The notes: a model not told the origin generated them from the letters alone. Counted from the first letter of the stretch, positions 16,084 to 25,177 are shown. The stretch is 64,000 nucleotides of DNA from Streptomyces sp. (GCF_019510245.1 NZ_JAEKKT010000187.1:18288-82287), one strand, 5' to 3'. Program-made: numbers and translations.

Positions 16084-16992
16084 TCAGGGCGCGAGGATGA
16101 CCTTGCCCTGGTCGTGGTGGGCCTCGATCTCGGCGTGGGCCTGGGCGGCCTCGGCGAGGGGGAAGGTCCGCCATACCGGCACGTCGAGGTCGCCGCGGGC
16201 GACGAGATCGGCCAGCAGGGGCAGGGCCTGCGGGAACCGGTCGGCGGGGTCGAGTCCGGTGAAGCGCACCCCGTGCTCGGTGAAGGTCAGGTCGGCGATG
16301 GTGATGACCCGTTCGGCATCGCCGGTGAGGGCGATGGAGTCGGGGAGGACACCCGCACCGGCGGTGTCGAGGACGCGGTCCACCGTTCCCGGCGCGGCGT
16401 CGCGGACCCGCTGCGCCCAGCCTTCGCCGTAGCGGACCGGCGTAGCCCCGAGCTTGCCGACACGCTCGAAGTCGCGCTCGCCGGCGGTGCCGATGACGGT
16501 GAGGCCGCGGGCGACGGCCAGCTGTACGGCGATGGCGCCGACGGCGCCGCCCGCGCCGTGGACGAGCAGGGTCTGCCCGGGCGAGAGGCGGAGGTGCTCC
16601 AGGGCCCGGTAGGCGGTCTCGCCGACCGTGATCATGGCCGCCGCGGTCTCGAACGACAGTTCCGCGGGCTTGGCGAACGCCTCGTCCAGCAGGACGTACT
16701 CGCTGTAGGCGCCGCCGTGCCTTGCGCCGAAGACCTCGTCACCGGGCGAGAACCCGGAGCCTTCGCCGGCCTCGTCGACCACCCCGGCGACGTCGTTGCC
16801 GGGGGTGAACGGGAACTCGAGCGGCATGATCGCGGCCAGTTCCCCGGAGCGCAGCCTGAGGTCGACGGGGTTGACGGCGATGGCGCGGACCTTGACGCGG
16901 ACCTGGCCCGGACCCGGCTGCGGGAGGGGGGCGTCGGACAAGGTCAGCACGTCGGGCGCGCCGTACTCGGAGAAGGTGATCGAAGTGGACAA
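16084..16992 (-). CDS. NADPH:quinone-reductase-like MDR oxidoreductase
   Basis: The 302-residue medium-chain dehydrogenase/reductase has an N-terminal GroES-like domain (ITFSEYGAPDVLTLSDAP...FPFTPGNDVAGVV) and a Rossmann domain with VHGAGGAVGAIAVQLAVARG (about residues 150-170). It lacks the zinc-binding cysteines of alcohol dehydrogenases, so it belongs with zeta-crystallin/quinone reductases that use NADPH. The start is a TTG at 16992 with GAGGAG six nucleotides upstream; no ATG sits at a plausible place. An operator shared with the upstream TetR gene lies about 44-62 nt before the start. Confidence 0.85.
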   Translation of the reverse strand: MSTSITFSEYGAPDVLTLSDAPLPQPGPGQVRVKVRAIAVNPVDLRLRSGELAAIMPLEFPFTPGNDVAGVVDEAGEGSGFSPGDEVFGARHGGAYSEYVLLDEAFAKPAELSFETAAAMITVGETAYRALEHLRLSPGQTLLVHGAGGAVGAIAVQLAVARGLTVIGTAGERDFERVGKLGATPVRYGEGWAQRVRDAAPGTVDRVLDTAGAGVLPDSIALTGDAERVITIADLTFTEHGVRFTGLDPADRFPQALPLLADLVARGDLDVPVWRTFPLAEAAQAHAEIEAHHDQGKVILAP

Positions 16993-17035
16993 CAGAAACT
17001 CCTCAAACGAAGGGGATCCAACCCTCACACCAGAA

Positions 17036-17054
17036 TCATTCGTAGTGTGTGATT
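17036..17054. promoter_or_regulatory. Putative TetR operator, copy 2
   Basis: CATTCGTAGTGTGTGATTG, matching 16 of 19 positions of 14370-14388, sits just upstream of the quinone-reductase start. It supports co-regulation by the TetR encoded at 13726-14349. Confidence 0.6.
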
Positions 17055-17193
17055 GACTCCGGTTTATCATACGATGCGGATGATTCACAAAGGGCTGAGG
17101 CGCTTTTCACACAGGGCTGCGGCAGATCACGGGGGCGCCAGGCACCGGTGGCCTTGAGCCCGCAGACGCCGCCGGAAGCAGGGAGTCAGCGCG

Positions 17194-17628
17194 TCAGCGG
17201 GTCAGTTGCAGCGTCCTGTGGGCCAGTTCGAGCGCTTGGTCCACACCCCGGTCGGCCAGGTAGGTGAGGTCCACGAAGACGTGATCGACATCGGTTGTGT
17301 CCCGTGTGCGGAGGATGAGTCAGCGACCGCCTCCACGCTTACCCCGGCCTTGGGATTGATCCGCAGGATCGCGTCGATGCCTGCCGGGTCATGGCTTTCT
17401 GCCGCGGCCATTCGGCAGACCTCTTCCAGGGGCCTGGACGGTGGCCGGGTCGAACTCGAACCCGGGATACGCCCTCGTAGCCCACGGTCGGGTTCACCGC
17501 GGCCAGGACGCGGTCATCGGCCACAGACTGTCGGCGCCGAGTTGCTCGGCCTGCCGAGCGAAGTGGGCCACCCGGTGCAGCTGTTGGGCCATCGCGCCGT
17601 ACTGGGGAAGTGCAAAGCCAATGCGCAT
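17194..17628 (-). pseudogene. LLM-class F420/flavin oxidoreductase, eroded
   Basis: The ATG at 17628 starts MRIGFALPQYGAMAQQLHRV and AEQLGADSLW, the canonical N-terminus of luciferase-like F420-dependent oxidoreductases. The frame then breaks. Other frames continue DRVLAAVNPTVGYEG, then AGIDAILRINPKAGVSVEAV, and finally VDHVFVDLTYLADRGVDQAL to a stop at 17194. About half of a ~290-residue protein is missing and at least three frame breaks are present. Confidence 0.75.
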
Positions 17629-17891
17629 GCATGCTCCTGTGTGGGGGTGTGGGGGGCCGCCGGATCCGTCAACCGGTGGGCCACTGGGAACTGGTGACAC
17701 AGTCCGTCGCAGAGCTGCATCCTGATCCGGGCCTGACGCTCCAGTTCCACGCCATGGGACAGACCCCGCGGCTTGCGGTGGTCAGCGGCCGAGAACGGCC
17801 CTTGAAGTCAGTGATCGCGGCAGACGTCCAAAGAAGAGCTGCTGGAAGGAAAGGAGAGGGGAAGCCGGACTCCTCGCAGCTCCCAGGGGGG

Positions 17892-18758
17892 TTACTGGTC
17901 CTCGATCCGCTCCTGCGTGCTGCCCCGCCGAGCATCCCGGTTCTGGGGTGCGGCGAGGCTGCCGAGGATGTCGAGCAGTTCGGCGCTGCGGGTGCCGGGC
18001 TCGGCGTGGAAGACGACCATGTTGAGCCCGTCCGTGCCGTCCACGGAGAGCTTGGTCGACCGCAGGTCGAGTTCGCCGACCTGCGGGTGGGTCAGGTGGC
18101 TCACCCGGCCATGGCGGGGCCGCACCTCGTACCGGGCCCACAGGGTGCGGAAGCGTTCGCTGCGCAGGCACAGCTCGCCGACCAGGTCCCGTAGTCGCGG
18201 ATCGTCCGCATTCGTTCCGGCCTCGGCGCGCAGCGCGGCCACCGCCTGCGACGTCAGGTCCTCCCAGTCGCGGCGCAGTTCGCGCTCGGCCGGGTCGAGG
18301 AAGAGGGCGCGCAGGAGATTGACGCCGGGCCGGAAGTTCGGGGTGAGCGCGGTGGCCAGGGCGTTGGCGGCCAGGCAGTCGTAGTAGCGGTTCTGGACAT
18401 AGGCGGGGTTTCGGGGCCAGCCGTCGATGAGCTGGAGCAGGCTCGCCGGTACCTGTCGTGTGCGGTGTCCGCCTGCGGTGGGCCGCTCCTGGGCGAGCCC
18501 GACGAGGTGGGCGGTGGCGTCGGCGTCGAGCCGCAGGACGCGGGCGACGGCTTCCAGGACCTGCACGGAGGGGTTGCGGTCCCGGCCCTGCTCCAGGCGC
18601 AGGTAGTAGTCGGAGCTGATGCCGGCCAGCATCGCGACCTCCTCGCGGCGCAGGCCGGGCACTCGGCGCAGGCCGCCGCCGGGCAGGCCCACGTCCTCGG
18701 GCCGCACCAGCGCGCGGCGGGCGCGCAGGAACTCCCCGAGCGGGTTCGATCCGTCCAT
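17892..18758 (-). CDS. XRE-family regulator with MmyB-like ligand-binding domain
   Basis: The 288-residue protein has an N-terminal XRE HTH (RRVPGLRREEVAMLAGISSDYYLRLEQGRD, about 31-60) and a C-terminal MmyB-type PAS-like domain (RRDWEDLTSQAVAALRAEAG, LTHPQVGELDLRS, HAEPGTRSAELLDILGSL). In actinomycetes such regulators, thought to bind fatty-acid-like ligands, are commonly divergent from an oxidoreductase they control. That is the arrangement here with the aldo/keto reductase 162 nt away. Confidence 0.9.
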   Translation of the reverse strand: MDGSNPLGEFLRARRALVRPEDVGLPGGGLRRVPGLRREEVAMLAGISSDYYLRLEQGRDRNPSVQVLEAVARVLRLDADATAHLVGLAQERPTAGGHRTRQVPASLLQLIDGWPRNPAYVQNRYYDCLAANALATALTPNFRPGVNLLRALFLDPAERELRRDWEDLTSQAVAALRAEAGTNADDPRLRDLVGELCLRSERFRTLWARYEVRPRHGRVSHLTHPQVGELDLRSTKLSVDGTDGLNMVVFHAEPGTRSAELLDILGSLAAPQNRDARRGSTQERIEDQ

Positions 18759-18920
18759 GGCCCCACCGTAAGACCGCCCGGCCGACGGTGCCTGTCCCTG
18801 TCACTCCCAGGAACACCGGGGCCCTGCCACGCCGGGCGTGCGAGGCGCAAGGTGGAGACCGGGCCACCGGAACGACCTCGGCGGCCCGGACATCCTGAGC
18901 ACCCTCTGGAGAGATACGAC

Positions 18921-19787
18921 ATGTCCGCACAGCTGGCCGGCACCCTGACCCTGGCCGACGACCTGACCATCACCCGCGTCGGGTACGGCGCCATGCAGCT
19001 GACCGGGCCGAACGTGTTCGGCCCCCCGAAGGACCGAGCCCGAGCTGTCGCGGTGCTGCGCGCGGTGGTCGACGCGGGCATCACCCACATCGACACCTCC
19101 GACTTCTACGGCCCCGTCGTCGTCAACGAGCTCATCCGGGAGGCTCTGCACCCGTATCCCCAGGGGCTGCACCTCGTCACCAAGGTCGGCGCCCGCCGCG
19201 CAGCCGACGGCAGCTTCATGCTCTCCCGGCACCCCGAGGACCTGAAAGCGCAGGTGTACGACAACCTGCGCAACCTCCGCCTGGAGGCCCTGGACGTCGT
19301 CAATCTGCGGCTGGGTGCCCCGGACGGCCGCCCGAACGACGACTCGCTGGCCGAGCAGTTCGGCGCACTGGCCGAGCTGCGCGAGCAGGGACTGATCCGG
19401 CACCTGGGGCTGAGCACCGTGAGCGCCGCGCAGCTCGACGAGGCCCTGGCCATCGCGCCCGTGGTGACCGTGCAGAACCTGTACAACCTGGCCAACCGGC
19501 AGGACGACGCCCTGGTGGAGCGCACGGCCGCCGAGAACATCGCCTTCGTGCCGTACTTCCCCCTCGGCGGCTTCTCGCCCCTGCAGTCCGAGACGCTGGC
19601 GAAGGTCGCCGCCCGACTGGAGACCTCGCCCCAGCAGGCGGCGCTGGCGTGGCTGCTGCGCCGGTCGCCGAACATCGCGCTCATCCCCGGCACGTCCTCG
19701 CTGGAGCACCTGCGGGACAACATCGCCGCCGCGAACCTGGTGCTGCCGGACGAGGCGGTCACCGACCTGGACGGAATCGCCGGCTGA
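18921..19787 (+). CDS. Aldo/keto reductase family oxidoreductase
   Basis: The 288-residue (alpha/beta)8 protein has ITHIDTSDFYGP (catalytic Asp and Tyr), HLVTKVGARR (catalytic Lys) and the NADPH-binding end IALIPGTSSLEHLRDNIAA. The usual catalytic His region (YxLHRxD) reads DVVNLRLGAPD here, so the His is replaced. This is also seen in a subset of actinomycete AKRs and may change specificity. CTGGAGAG precedes ATG. The gene is divergent from the MmyB-like regulator, which probably controls it. Confidence 0.88.
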   Translation: MSAQLAGTLTLADDLTITRVGYGAMQLTGPNVFGPPKDRARAVAVLRAVVDAGITHIDTSDFYGPVVVNELIREALHPYPQGLHLVTKVGARRAADGSFMLSRHPEDLKAQVYDNLRNLRLEALDVVNLRLGAPDGRPNDDSLAEQFGALAELREQGLIRHLGLSTVSAAQLDEALAIAPVVTVQNLYNLANRQDDALVERTAAENIAFVPYFPLGGFSPLQSETLAKVAARLETSPQQAALAWLLRRSPNIALIPGTSSLEHLRDNIAAANLVLPDEAVTDLDGIAG

Positions 19788-20017
19788 CCGGCCACCCGAT
19801 ATACCCGGACACGCGAGTCGGTCGCAGGGACGGGCCACTGGCACGGATTCTCGACGCCAGCCGGATGCGGGCGGTTCTCCCGACACTGCGGGGAGGTGCC
19901 GAGCAGCTCTCCGCAGAGGATCCGGGGCGTGCGCGTCAGCGCGGCGCGCAGAAGAGCTCCGCGAACGGCTCGTCGATATCCGGGGCGAATTCATACCTAG
20001 TATCCGTGCCGCATTGT

Positions 20018-20416
20018 TCAGTCGAACAGTGCAGAGACCTTGTTGCCGTCGTAAAAGCCGATGACTTCATCGATCCGGTCTTCGGTGACGTGCATCGCCC
20101 AGCAGTACTCCATGCTGTAGTCGATGCCGTTCCTGCCGAGTCCGCCTATTCCCTGGAAGAAGACGACCGCCCGGTCGCCATCGACGATCAGTCGCTTCAC
20201 ACGGGCGCTGGGCCACGTGGTCAGCCGCTGGTCCAAGGCGCCGTAGCAGTTCCGGACGTAGTCGTCTTTTCCCTGGTACACGCGGGAGATCGGGGAAGAG
20301 CCGGTCACCGTCCAGGTCAAACTCTCCGACAGCGCGTCGAGCAGCGGCATGTAGTCACCGCTTTCCACCTGCTCGAACAGATCGGTCAGAAACTCCCTCG
20401 TCTTCTCGCTGCTCAA
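20018..20416 (-). CDS. SnoaL-like / ketosteroid-isomerase-fold protein
   Basis: The protein is 132 residues from a TTG at 20416 (LSSEKTREFLTDLFEQ), chosen because GGAGAGG lies nine nucleotides upstream. An ATG at 20527 would run into the promoter of the divergent LysR gene. Features of the fold are ESGDYMPLLDALSESLTWTV, YQGKDDYVRN, VDGDRAVVFFQG and YCWAMHVTEDRIDEVIGFYD. Likely a small-molecule isomerase or binding protein under control of the divergent LysR regulator. Confidence 0.75.
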   Translation of the reverse strand: MSSEKTREFLTDLFEQVESGDYMPLLDALSESLTWTVTGSSPISRVYQGKDDYVRNCYGALDQRLTTWPSARVKRLIVDGDRAVVFFQGIGGLGRNGIDYSMEYCWAMHVTEDRIDEVIGFYDGNKVSALFD

Positions 20417-20564
20417 CGCTTTCGCCCTCTCCGTGAACGAACCGCTCCCGGTGGAGCCCACTCGTGAATGCTGCCTTCGATTCACCAGTAAACGGCTTTG
20501 GAGTGCTGTCGGTCCAACACTCCTCATCGGATACGTGACAGCCTCAGGCTGTTACGGTGGGCAG

Positions 20565-21521
20565 GTGGACCTCGATCTTCGCCAGGTGCGCTACGTTGTC
20601 GCCCTCGCTGATGAACTCCATTTCGGCCGGGCCGCGGACAGGCTCGTCATCGCCCAGCAGACGCTCTCGGCCCAGATCCGCAGCCTGGAGAAGCGCCTCG
20701 GCGTCCCGCTGTTCGTCCGAGACCGCCGCCACGTCGCCCTGACGCCCGCAGGCGAGACTTTCGTCAAGCGCGGCCGGCGTCTCCTGACGGAGGCTGAGCG
20801 CCTGGTCGAGGAAGTCACCCACACCCACGCGCCACTGCGCATCGACGTGCCCAACGAGGGCCTGCCCTCCATCCCCCTGTTCCACTACCTGCGCACCCAG
20901 ACCCACGACATGCCGTTCGAGGTGGCACTGAGCCACGGCCTGACCAAGACCCTGCCCCGTCTGCTCGCCGGTGACCTCGACCTCGCCTTCGGCCGCCCGC
21001 ACGGCCTCGGCCGCCCCCTCGCGGCAGCGCTCGCCACGATGCCCGTCGGGCTGGAACCCATCGGCATCATCCTGCCGACCGGCCATCCCCTGGCCGACCG
21101 CGACCGTGTCCCCCTCGCCGCACTCGCCGAACACCAACTCCTGGTCCATACCTCCGACGAAACCGCCGAGTGGCGCGACTGGGTCGACCAGGCCGTCGCC
21201 GCCTTCGGCCTGCAGGTGGCCACCCGCGTGCGCGGGCACGGCCGCACCTCCGCCCAGGTCGCCGTCCAAGCCCTCGGCCACCCGGCCTTCAGCCTCATCG
21301 GCGCGCACCTGCCCGACGGCCTCACCGCAAGGCCGCTGACCGACCCGGTCCCGCTCTACCACTGGCACGCCGTCTGGAACACCGCCACCGCACCCCCAGC
21401 CCTCAAGCGAACCCTGAAGCTCATCCACACCTACGCCCGCACCCACCACTGGCACCGCCCCCCGGCCGCCGCCTGGTGGCTCCCACAGCCCGACTACGAC
21501 ACACTGCGGGCCACCGGCTGA
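20565..21521 (+). CDS. LysR-family transcriptional regulator
   Basis: The 318-residue protein starts at GTG 20565 (VDLDLRQVRYVVALADELHF). The HTH is residues about 1-60 (RAADRLVIAQQTLSAQIRSLEKRLGVPLF) and the LysR substrate-binding domain follows (LRIDVPNEGLPS, FGRPHGLG, HPAFSLIGAHLPDGL). It is divergent from the SnoaL-like gene with about 148 nt between starts, a standard LysR arrangement for control of both genes. Confidence 0.9.
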   Translation: MDLDLRQVRYVVALADELHFGRAADRLVIAQQTLSAQIRSLEKRLGVPLFVRDRRHVALTPAGETFVKRGRRLLTEAERLVEEVTHTHAPLRIDVPNEGLPSIPLFHYLRTQTHDMPFEVALSHGLTKTLPRLLAGDLDLAFGRPHGLGRPLAAALATMPVGLEPIGIILPTGHPLADRDRVPLAALAEHQLLVHTSDETAEWRDWVDQAVAAFGLQVATRVRGHGRTSAQVAVQALGHPAFSLIGAHLPDGLTARPLTDPVPLYHWHAVWNTATAPPALKRTLKLIHTYARTHHWHRPPAAAWWLPQPDYDTLRATG

Positions 21522-21873
21522 GTCGAGGAGCGGAACGCGGGGCCGCCGAACAGGCCAGCCCAGCCGAGTCACCGAACCGGTACCGATCACCTGCCTACCG
21601 CCAAACCCTGGCCCGCTCCTTCTGAGCACGACGCGCTCTCGCATGCCGCCTTGCTCGGGCCGGGTGTCCGCGGCGACGGCGTCGCCCCTGTCGAAGCCCT
21701 GGCGGCGCAGACCGATCGTGCCGTCCTCGACCTGGTCGCGGAGCCGCACGATCGCGTCCCGGTCTGTGCCTGATCCGGTCAAGGGAAAGGCCCCTTCATG
21801 GCGTTGGCAGAAAGGGGCCGCATCCGAGCACCCGAAGACGGCGGTTCCACTTGTATGGGGGCCGCTGCCGGGG
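21522..21873. other. Intergenic region with a hairpin terminator
   Basis: Most of this stretch carries no gene. On the minus strand 21640-21780 faintly resembles a transposase relic (DRDAIVRLRDQVEDGTIGL) but is too short to assign. GGCCCCTT (21789-21796) pairs with AAGGGGCC (21812-21819), a likely terminator for the converging LysR and TetR transcripts. Confidence 0.45.
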
Positions 21874-22488
21874 TCAGCTTTCCGGCGCGTTCCACAGGTC
21901 CCGAAGCTCCGCCCATTGCGGTCCCGGCCCGTGCAGGGCGGTGGGCTGCCCGGGGTCCGGGGCGCGCAGCCCGGCGAGGACCAGGTCGAGGTAGCGCAGG
22001 TGCAGCGCGGTGGCGCGCTCGCTGGTGACGGGGATCTGAGGGGTGAGGTGTTCGAGCAGCAGCGGAATGTCGGCGGATTCGAGGGCGGCGCGCAACTGCC
22101 GCGCGGCAGCCTGCACCTCGTCGGTGGCCGGCAGTCGGCCGCCGACCAGAGGCAGGAGCGGACCACCCGTTCCCTGCTCGGCCAACGCGTCGCGGAAGAA
22201 GCGTACGAGGGCGGCCCAGGGATCGGACTCCTCGGCGACCGCCGTGCGCGCCTGCGTGACGAGTTGTTCCATTCCCGCGATCCGCATGCGCTGGGCCAGC
22301 AACTCCTTGCTGGGGTAGCGGCGGTAGAGACTGCCCATGCCGATGCCGGCGCGGCGCGCGATCTCGGAGACGGGAGCGTCCCAACCGCGCTCGGCGAAGA
22401 CCTCACGCGCGGCCTGGAAGAGGCGGGCGTCGTTACGGTCCGCCTCGCGCTGCCGGCCGCGCGGCTTGCCTGTGTACGTGTCGCCCAT
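21874..22488 (-). CDS. TetR-family regulator of the SDR operon
   Basis: The 204-residue protein has its HTH in PVSEIARRAGIGMGSLYRRY (about 39-58) and a helical C-terminal domain. It starts 17 nt after the SDR stop codon on the same strand, so the two form an operon. The 9-bp-arm palindrome upstream of the SDR is its probable operator, giving autoregulation. Confidence 0.88.
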   Translation of the reverse strand: MGDTYTGKPRGRQREADRNDARLFQAAREVFAERGWDAPVSEIARRAGIGMGSLYRRYPSKELLAQRMRIAGMEQLVTQARTAVAEESDPWAALVRFFRDALAEQGTGGPLLPLVGGRLPATDEVQAAARQLRAALESADIPLLLEHLTPQIPVTSERATALHLRYLDLVLAGLRAPDPGQPTALHGPGPQWAELRDLWNAPES

Positions 22489-22504
22489 GGAGCGGCATTC
22501 TCCC

Positions 22505-23263
22505 TCAGGGACGTCCCACGCCGTGCCCGCCGTCGACGGTGACGACAGCCCCGGTGACGAACCCGGCGTCGCCGCCGGCGAGCATGGCAATCGCCCGGGC
22601 CACATCCTCCGGTTCCGCGACCCGCCCGAGCGGGGTGTGCTCGGCCAGACGCTGCTGGAACTCCGCCGGCTGTGCGGCGCTGCGCTCTGTGCGCACGAAG
22701 CCGGGCGCCACGACGTTGACGTTGATGCCGAGCGGGCCGGCCTCGTAGGCGACGAACCGGGCGAAGGTGTTGAGCGCCGCCTTCGCGGTGCCGTGCGCGG
22801 CCATGCCCACCATGGGCGGGCCGTCGGCCACCGAGCTGGAGACGTACACGATCCTGCCCCCGCCCTGGGCACCCATGATGGTCAATGCCTGCTGGGTGAG
22901 GGTGAAGGCGGACGCGAGCTCGTTCGTCACCTTCGCGTGGAAGTCCTCCCAGGACAGGCTGGGGAGCGGGGTCGGGGTGAAGCGGGCGCCGGCGTTGCAG
23001 ACCAGGACGTCCAGCCGCCCGTCGACCGTGGAACGCTTCAGCAGTTCGGCCGCCTGCCGGGGGTCGTGCACATCGGCCTGCACGGCGAAGGCTTCGCCGC
23101 CGTCGGCCTCGATCTGCTTGACCACCTGGTCGGCGGCCTCGCGGTTCGAGAAGTAGTTGACGGCCACGCGGTATCCGCGGGCCGCCAGCTCACGCGAGGT
23201 GGCCGCACCGATACCCCGGCTGCCACCGGTGACCAGTGCGGTCGGCTTGCTCGTCGTCTCCAT
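22505..23263 (-). CDS. SDR-family oxidoreductase with His in place of the catalytic Tyr
   Basis: The 252-residue classical short-chain dehydrogenase has a TGGSRGIG cofactor motif (12-19), CNAGA (89-93), Ser142-144 and GINVNVVAPGFVRTERS. NADPH preference is suggested by the basic residue after the glycine motif. The YxxxK motif reads H157-GTA-K161. The catalytic Tyr is therefore His, which should abolish or alter normal proton transfer. It is first in an operon with a TetR gene and has an upstream palindrome. Confidence 0.88.
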   Translation of the reverse strand: METTSKPTALVTGGSRGIGAATSRELAARGYRVAVNYFSNREAADQVVKQIEADGGEAFAVQADVHDPRQAAELLKRSTVDGRLDVLVCNAGARFTPTPLPSLSWEDFHAKVTNELASAFTLTQQALTIMGAQGGGRIVYVSSSVADGPPMVGMAAHGTAKAALNTFARFVAYEAGPLGINVNVVAPGFVRTERSAAQPAEFQQRLAEHTPLGRVAEPEDVARAIAMLAGGDAGFVTGAVVTVDGGHGVGRP

Positions 23264-23306
23264 GTGCCCTCCGAGTCGGCAGAACGATGCGTCCTACACC
23301 CAACCT

Positions 23307-23327
23307 ATCGGAGCGGAGCGCTCCGAT
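23307..23327. promoter_or_regulatory. Operator palindrome of the SDR-TetR operon
   Basis: ATCGGAGCG-GAG-CGCTCCGAT is a perfect 9-bp inverted repeat with a 3-nt spacer, 44 nt upstream of the SDR start. It is the best candidate site for the TetR at 21874-22488. Confidence 0.75.
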
Positions 23328-23427
23328 CAAAATGAAGGGCTGCACCAAGCAGGTGTGATGTGCGCCAGGGGAACGTCATGTAGGACCGCCCGTGTCCGAA
23401 GCGGTAGGTGGGGTGGGGAGCGGGCGT

Positions 23428-23574
23428 TCAGTAGGTAGGGCCGTAGGGGCTCCAGTGCCCGAGGAAGGGTTTCAGGTCGTCCGCTCTTGGGTTGGGAATG
23501 TCGGGCAGCCGGGGCGGTGCGTTCAATGGGTCGAGGTGCTCAACGATGGCCGCTGCCCACCTGATCCATTCCTC
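23428..23574 (-). pseudogene. 3' fragment of an unidentified gene
   Basis: The minus strand reads EEWIRWAAAIVEHLDPLNAP, then DDLKPFLGHWSPYGPTY to a stop at 23428, a natural-looking protein end. A stop codon lies three codons upstream of the first residue given, and there is no start, so the rest of the gene is gone. Family unknown. Confidence 0.35.
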
Positions 23575-23669
23575 GGCTTAGGTTCTGGCCTGGCCCGGTG
23601 GCATGGCCTCGACGCGTGTGCGTACCGCGCTCACGTACGTACACCCAGGTCGACTGACCGACTGCCGAG

Positions 23670-24122
23670 ATGGCGACCGGCGGAGCCTCCGGCGGCAGCC
23701 TGACCGTGGGCGCCGGAGCCTCGTTCACCTTGGCGGGCAGCAAGGTCCGGTACAGCGAGACCGCGACGGCCATCGGGGACGACGCCAACACGATCCAGAA
23801 TTTCATGCGGTCGACCGGAGCCAACGGCCACGACGTGATTGTCCACGGCGACGAGGCGGGCAATTTCCGCGTCGACGGCCTCATCACTCACCCTGAGCAG
23901 ATAGCCCAGCTCGTCCGGGAGAACCCGCACTACAGGGGAGGCCCCATTCAGATCGTCTCCTGCCACGCCGCCTGCGGCTCTGCGGAAGAGCTTGCGGAAG
24001 CCTTGGGTGTCAAGGTAACCGGCGTGAGCAAGCACCAGGTGGATCTCGACCCCACCACGGGCATCGTGCGCGAGTGGCCGGACGGCCCCCTGGGTGCACC
24101 GGTTCCGGTGGGTTCGCGGTGA
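23670..24122 (+). pseudogene. C-terminal caspase-like domain of a polymorphic toxin, N-terminally truncated
   Basis: The 150 residues contain VIVHGDEAG (His59-Gly) and QIVSCHAACG (Ser-Cys98). The His-Gly followed by Cys about 40 residues later, each after a hydrophobic strand, is the catalytic layout of clan CD (caspase-like) proteases. Similar domains occur at the C-termini of large secreted WXG/RHS-type toxins in actinomycetes. An in-frame stop lies four codons upstream of the ATG, so the delivery and trafficking domains are missing. The next gene downstream has the position of an immunity gene. Toxin assignment is inference from motif and context. Confidence 0.55.
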
Positions 24123-24153
24123 CACATAGGATGCAGACGGAAGGGATATCTCT

Positions 24154-24564
24154 ATGACGAACATCGCCCCCCTGGGGATATTCGGGAGGATTGCAAGCTA
24201 GTCCGCCTTCTCGGAGAACGCCGAGGAACTTCGGCAGCGAACGGGTGAGATTGCCGTCGGGGAGCGGGCACACATTGCCGGATATCTGCGCTCCGGTACT
24301 CCCGTCATCGCACTGATGGGATTCTCGGAGGACATTCTGGGCAACAAGTTCTCCCGGTCCGGCGGCACCGCCATCATGAGCGACGGACGGTTCTTCTGGC
24401 GGCTCGATGCTGCCGACTACGTGGAGTACTACGGGATCGGGCTACCGGAGGAGTTCCTCTCTCACGGCGCGGCCCGGCAGTGGGTTCCGCCGGTCCTCAC
24501 CCGTGAGGAAGTGGCCGCCGTCGACCGCCGTCTGATCGAGCTCGGACAGAACAACCAGGTCTGA
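24154..24564 (+). pseudogene. Putative immunity-type protein interrupted by an in-frame TAG
   Basis: ATG 24154 follows a good GGAAGGG site and reads MTNIAPLGIFGRIAS, then a TAG at 24199-24201. The same frame continues SAFSENAEELRQRTGEIAVG through GGTAIMSDGRFFWRLDAADY to a stop at 24564. Read-through would give 136 residues. An internal ATG at 24316 could give an 82-residue product. The continuation looks like authentic coding sequence, so the TAG is a recent nonsense change. It directly follows the toxin-like domain, the usual place of an immunity gene. Confidence 0.6.
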
Positions 24565-24583
24565 GTCACATCACGGACACACC

Positions 24584-24618
24584 ACGGCCGCAGCCCCCGC
24601 ACAGTGGGCTGCGGCCGT
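24584..24618 (+). terminator. Hairpin terminator
   Basis: ACGGCCGCAGCCC (24584-24596) pairs with GGGCTGCGGCCGT (24606-24618), 20 nt after the interrupted immunity-type gene. Confidence 0.7.
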
Positions 24619-24692
24619 TCTCGGTGTCGGTCTCAGAGGGCGACGCCGGTGAGGACCAAGACTCGCTCGCTCGTTCGTTCAAGACGGCGATC

Positions 24693-25177
24693 AATGGGCC
24701 TCCATCCCGATCATCGTCACGACGGAAGTCGGCGACCTGCTCGTCGAGGTGCCGGGCCATCGCCGAGACCTGTGACTTGGACAGCTGGGTGACGCCGAGC
24801 GACTCGGCGAGCTTCTCGACACGGCGGGTGGACACACCCAGCAGGTAGGCGGTGGCGACCACCGAAATGAGGGCCTGTTCGGCCCGGCGACGCCGTTCGA
24901 GAAGCCAGTGCGGGAAGTAACTCCCGCTCCTGAGCTTGGGGACGGCGAGTTCGACGGTGCCGGCCCTCGTGTCCCACTCACGCGGGCGATATCCGTTGCG
25001 GTGGTTGACTCTCTCGTCGCTGACCTGCCCGTATTCGGCGTTGCAGAGTGCGTCCGCCTCCGCGGACATGAGTGCGTCGGCGAACGTCTTGACCATCGCG
25101 CGCAGCAGATCGGGACTCGCCGCAGCGAGGTTGTCCTCGGCGAGGGCGTGCAGGGGCAGACTGTCAGGTGCGGTCAT
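24693..25177 (-). pseudogene. IS256-family transposase, C-terminally truncated
   Basis: From ATG 25177 the product reads MTAPDSLPLHALAEDNLA, then NHRNGYRPREWDTRAGTVEL, then LLGVSTRRVEKLAESLGV and LSKSQVSAMARHLDEQVADF. These are the standard N-terminal ~160 residues of Mutator/IS256 transposases, normally about 400 residues. After about 24693 the frame runs into unrelated sequence to a stop at 24566. The DDE catalytic core is therefore missing. The upstream end near 25200-25240 may contain a degraded terminal repeat. Confidence 0.85.

Noticed and set aside
20544..22406. 620-codon minus-strand frame across LysR and TetR genes
   Set aside because: It crosses two unrelated genes and an intergenic terminator; shadow frame.
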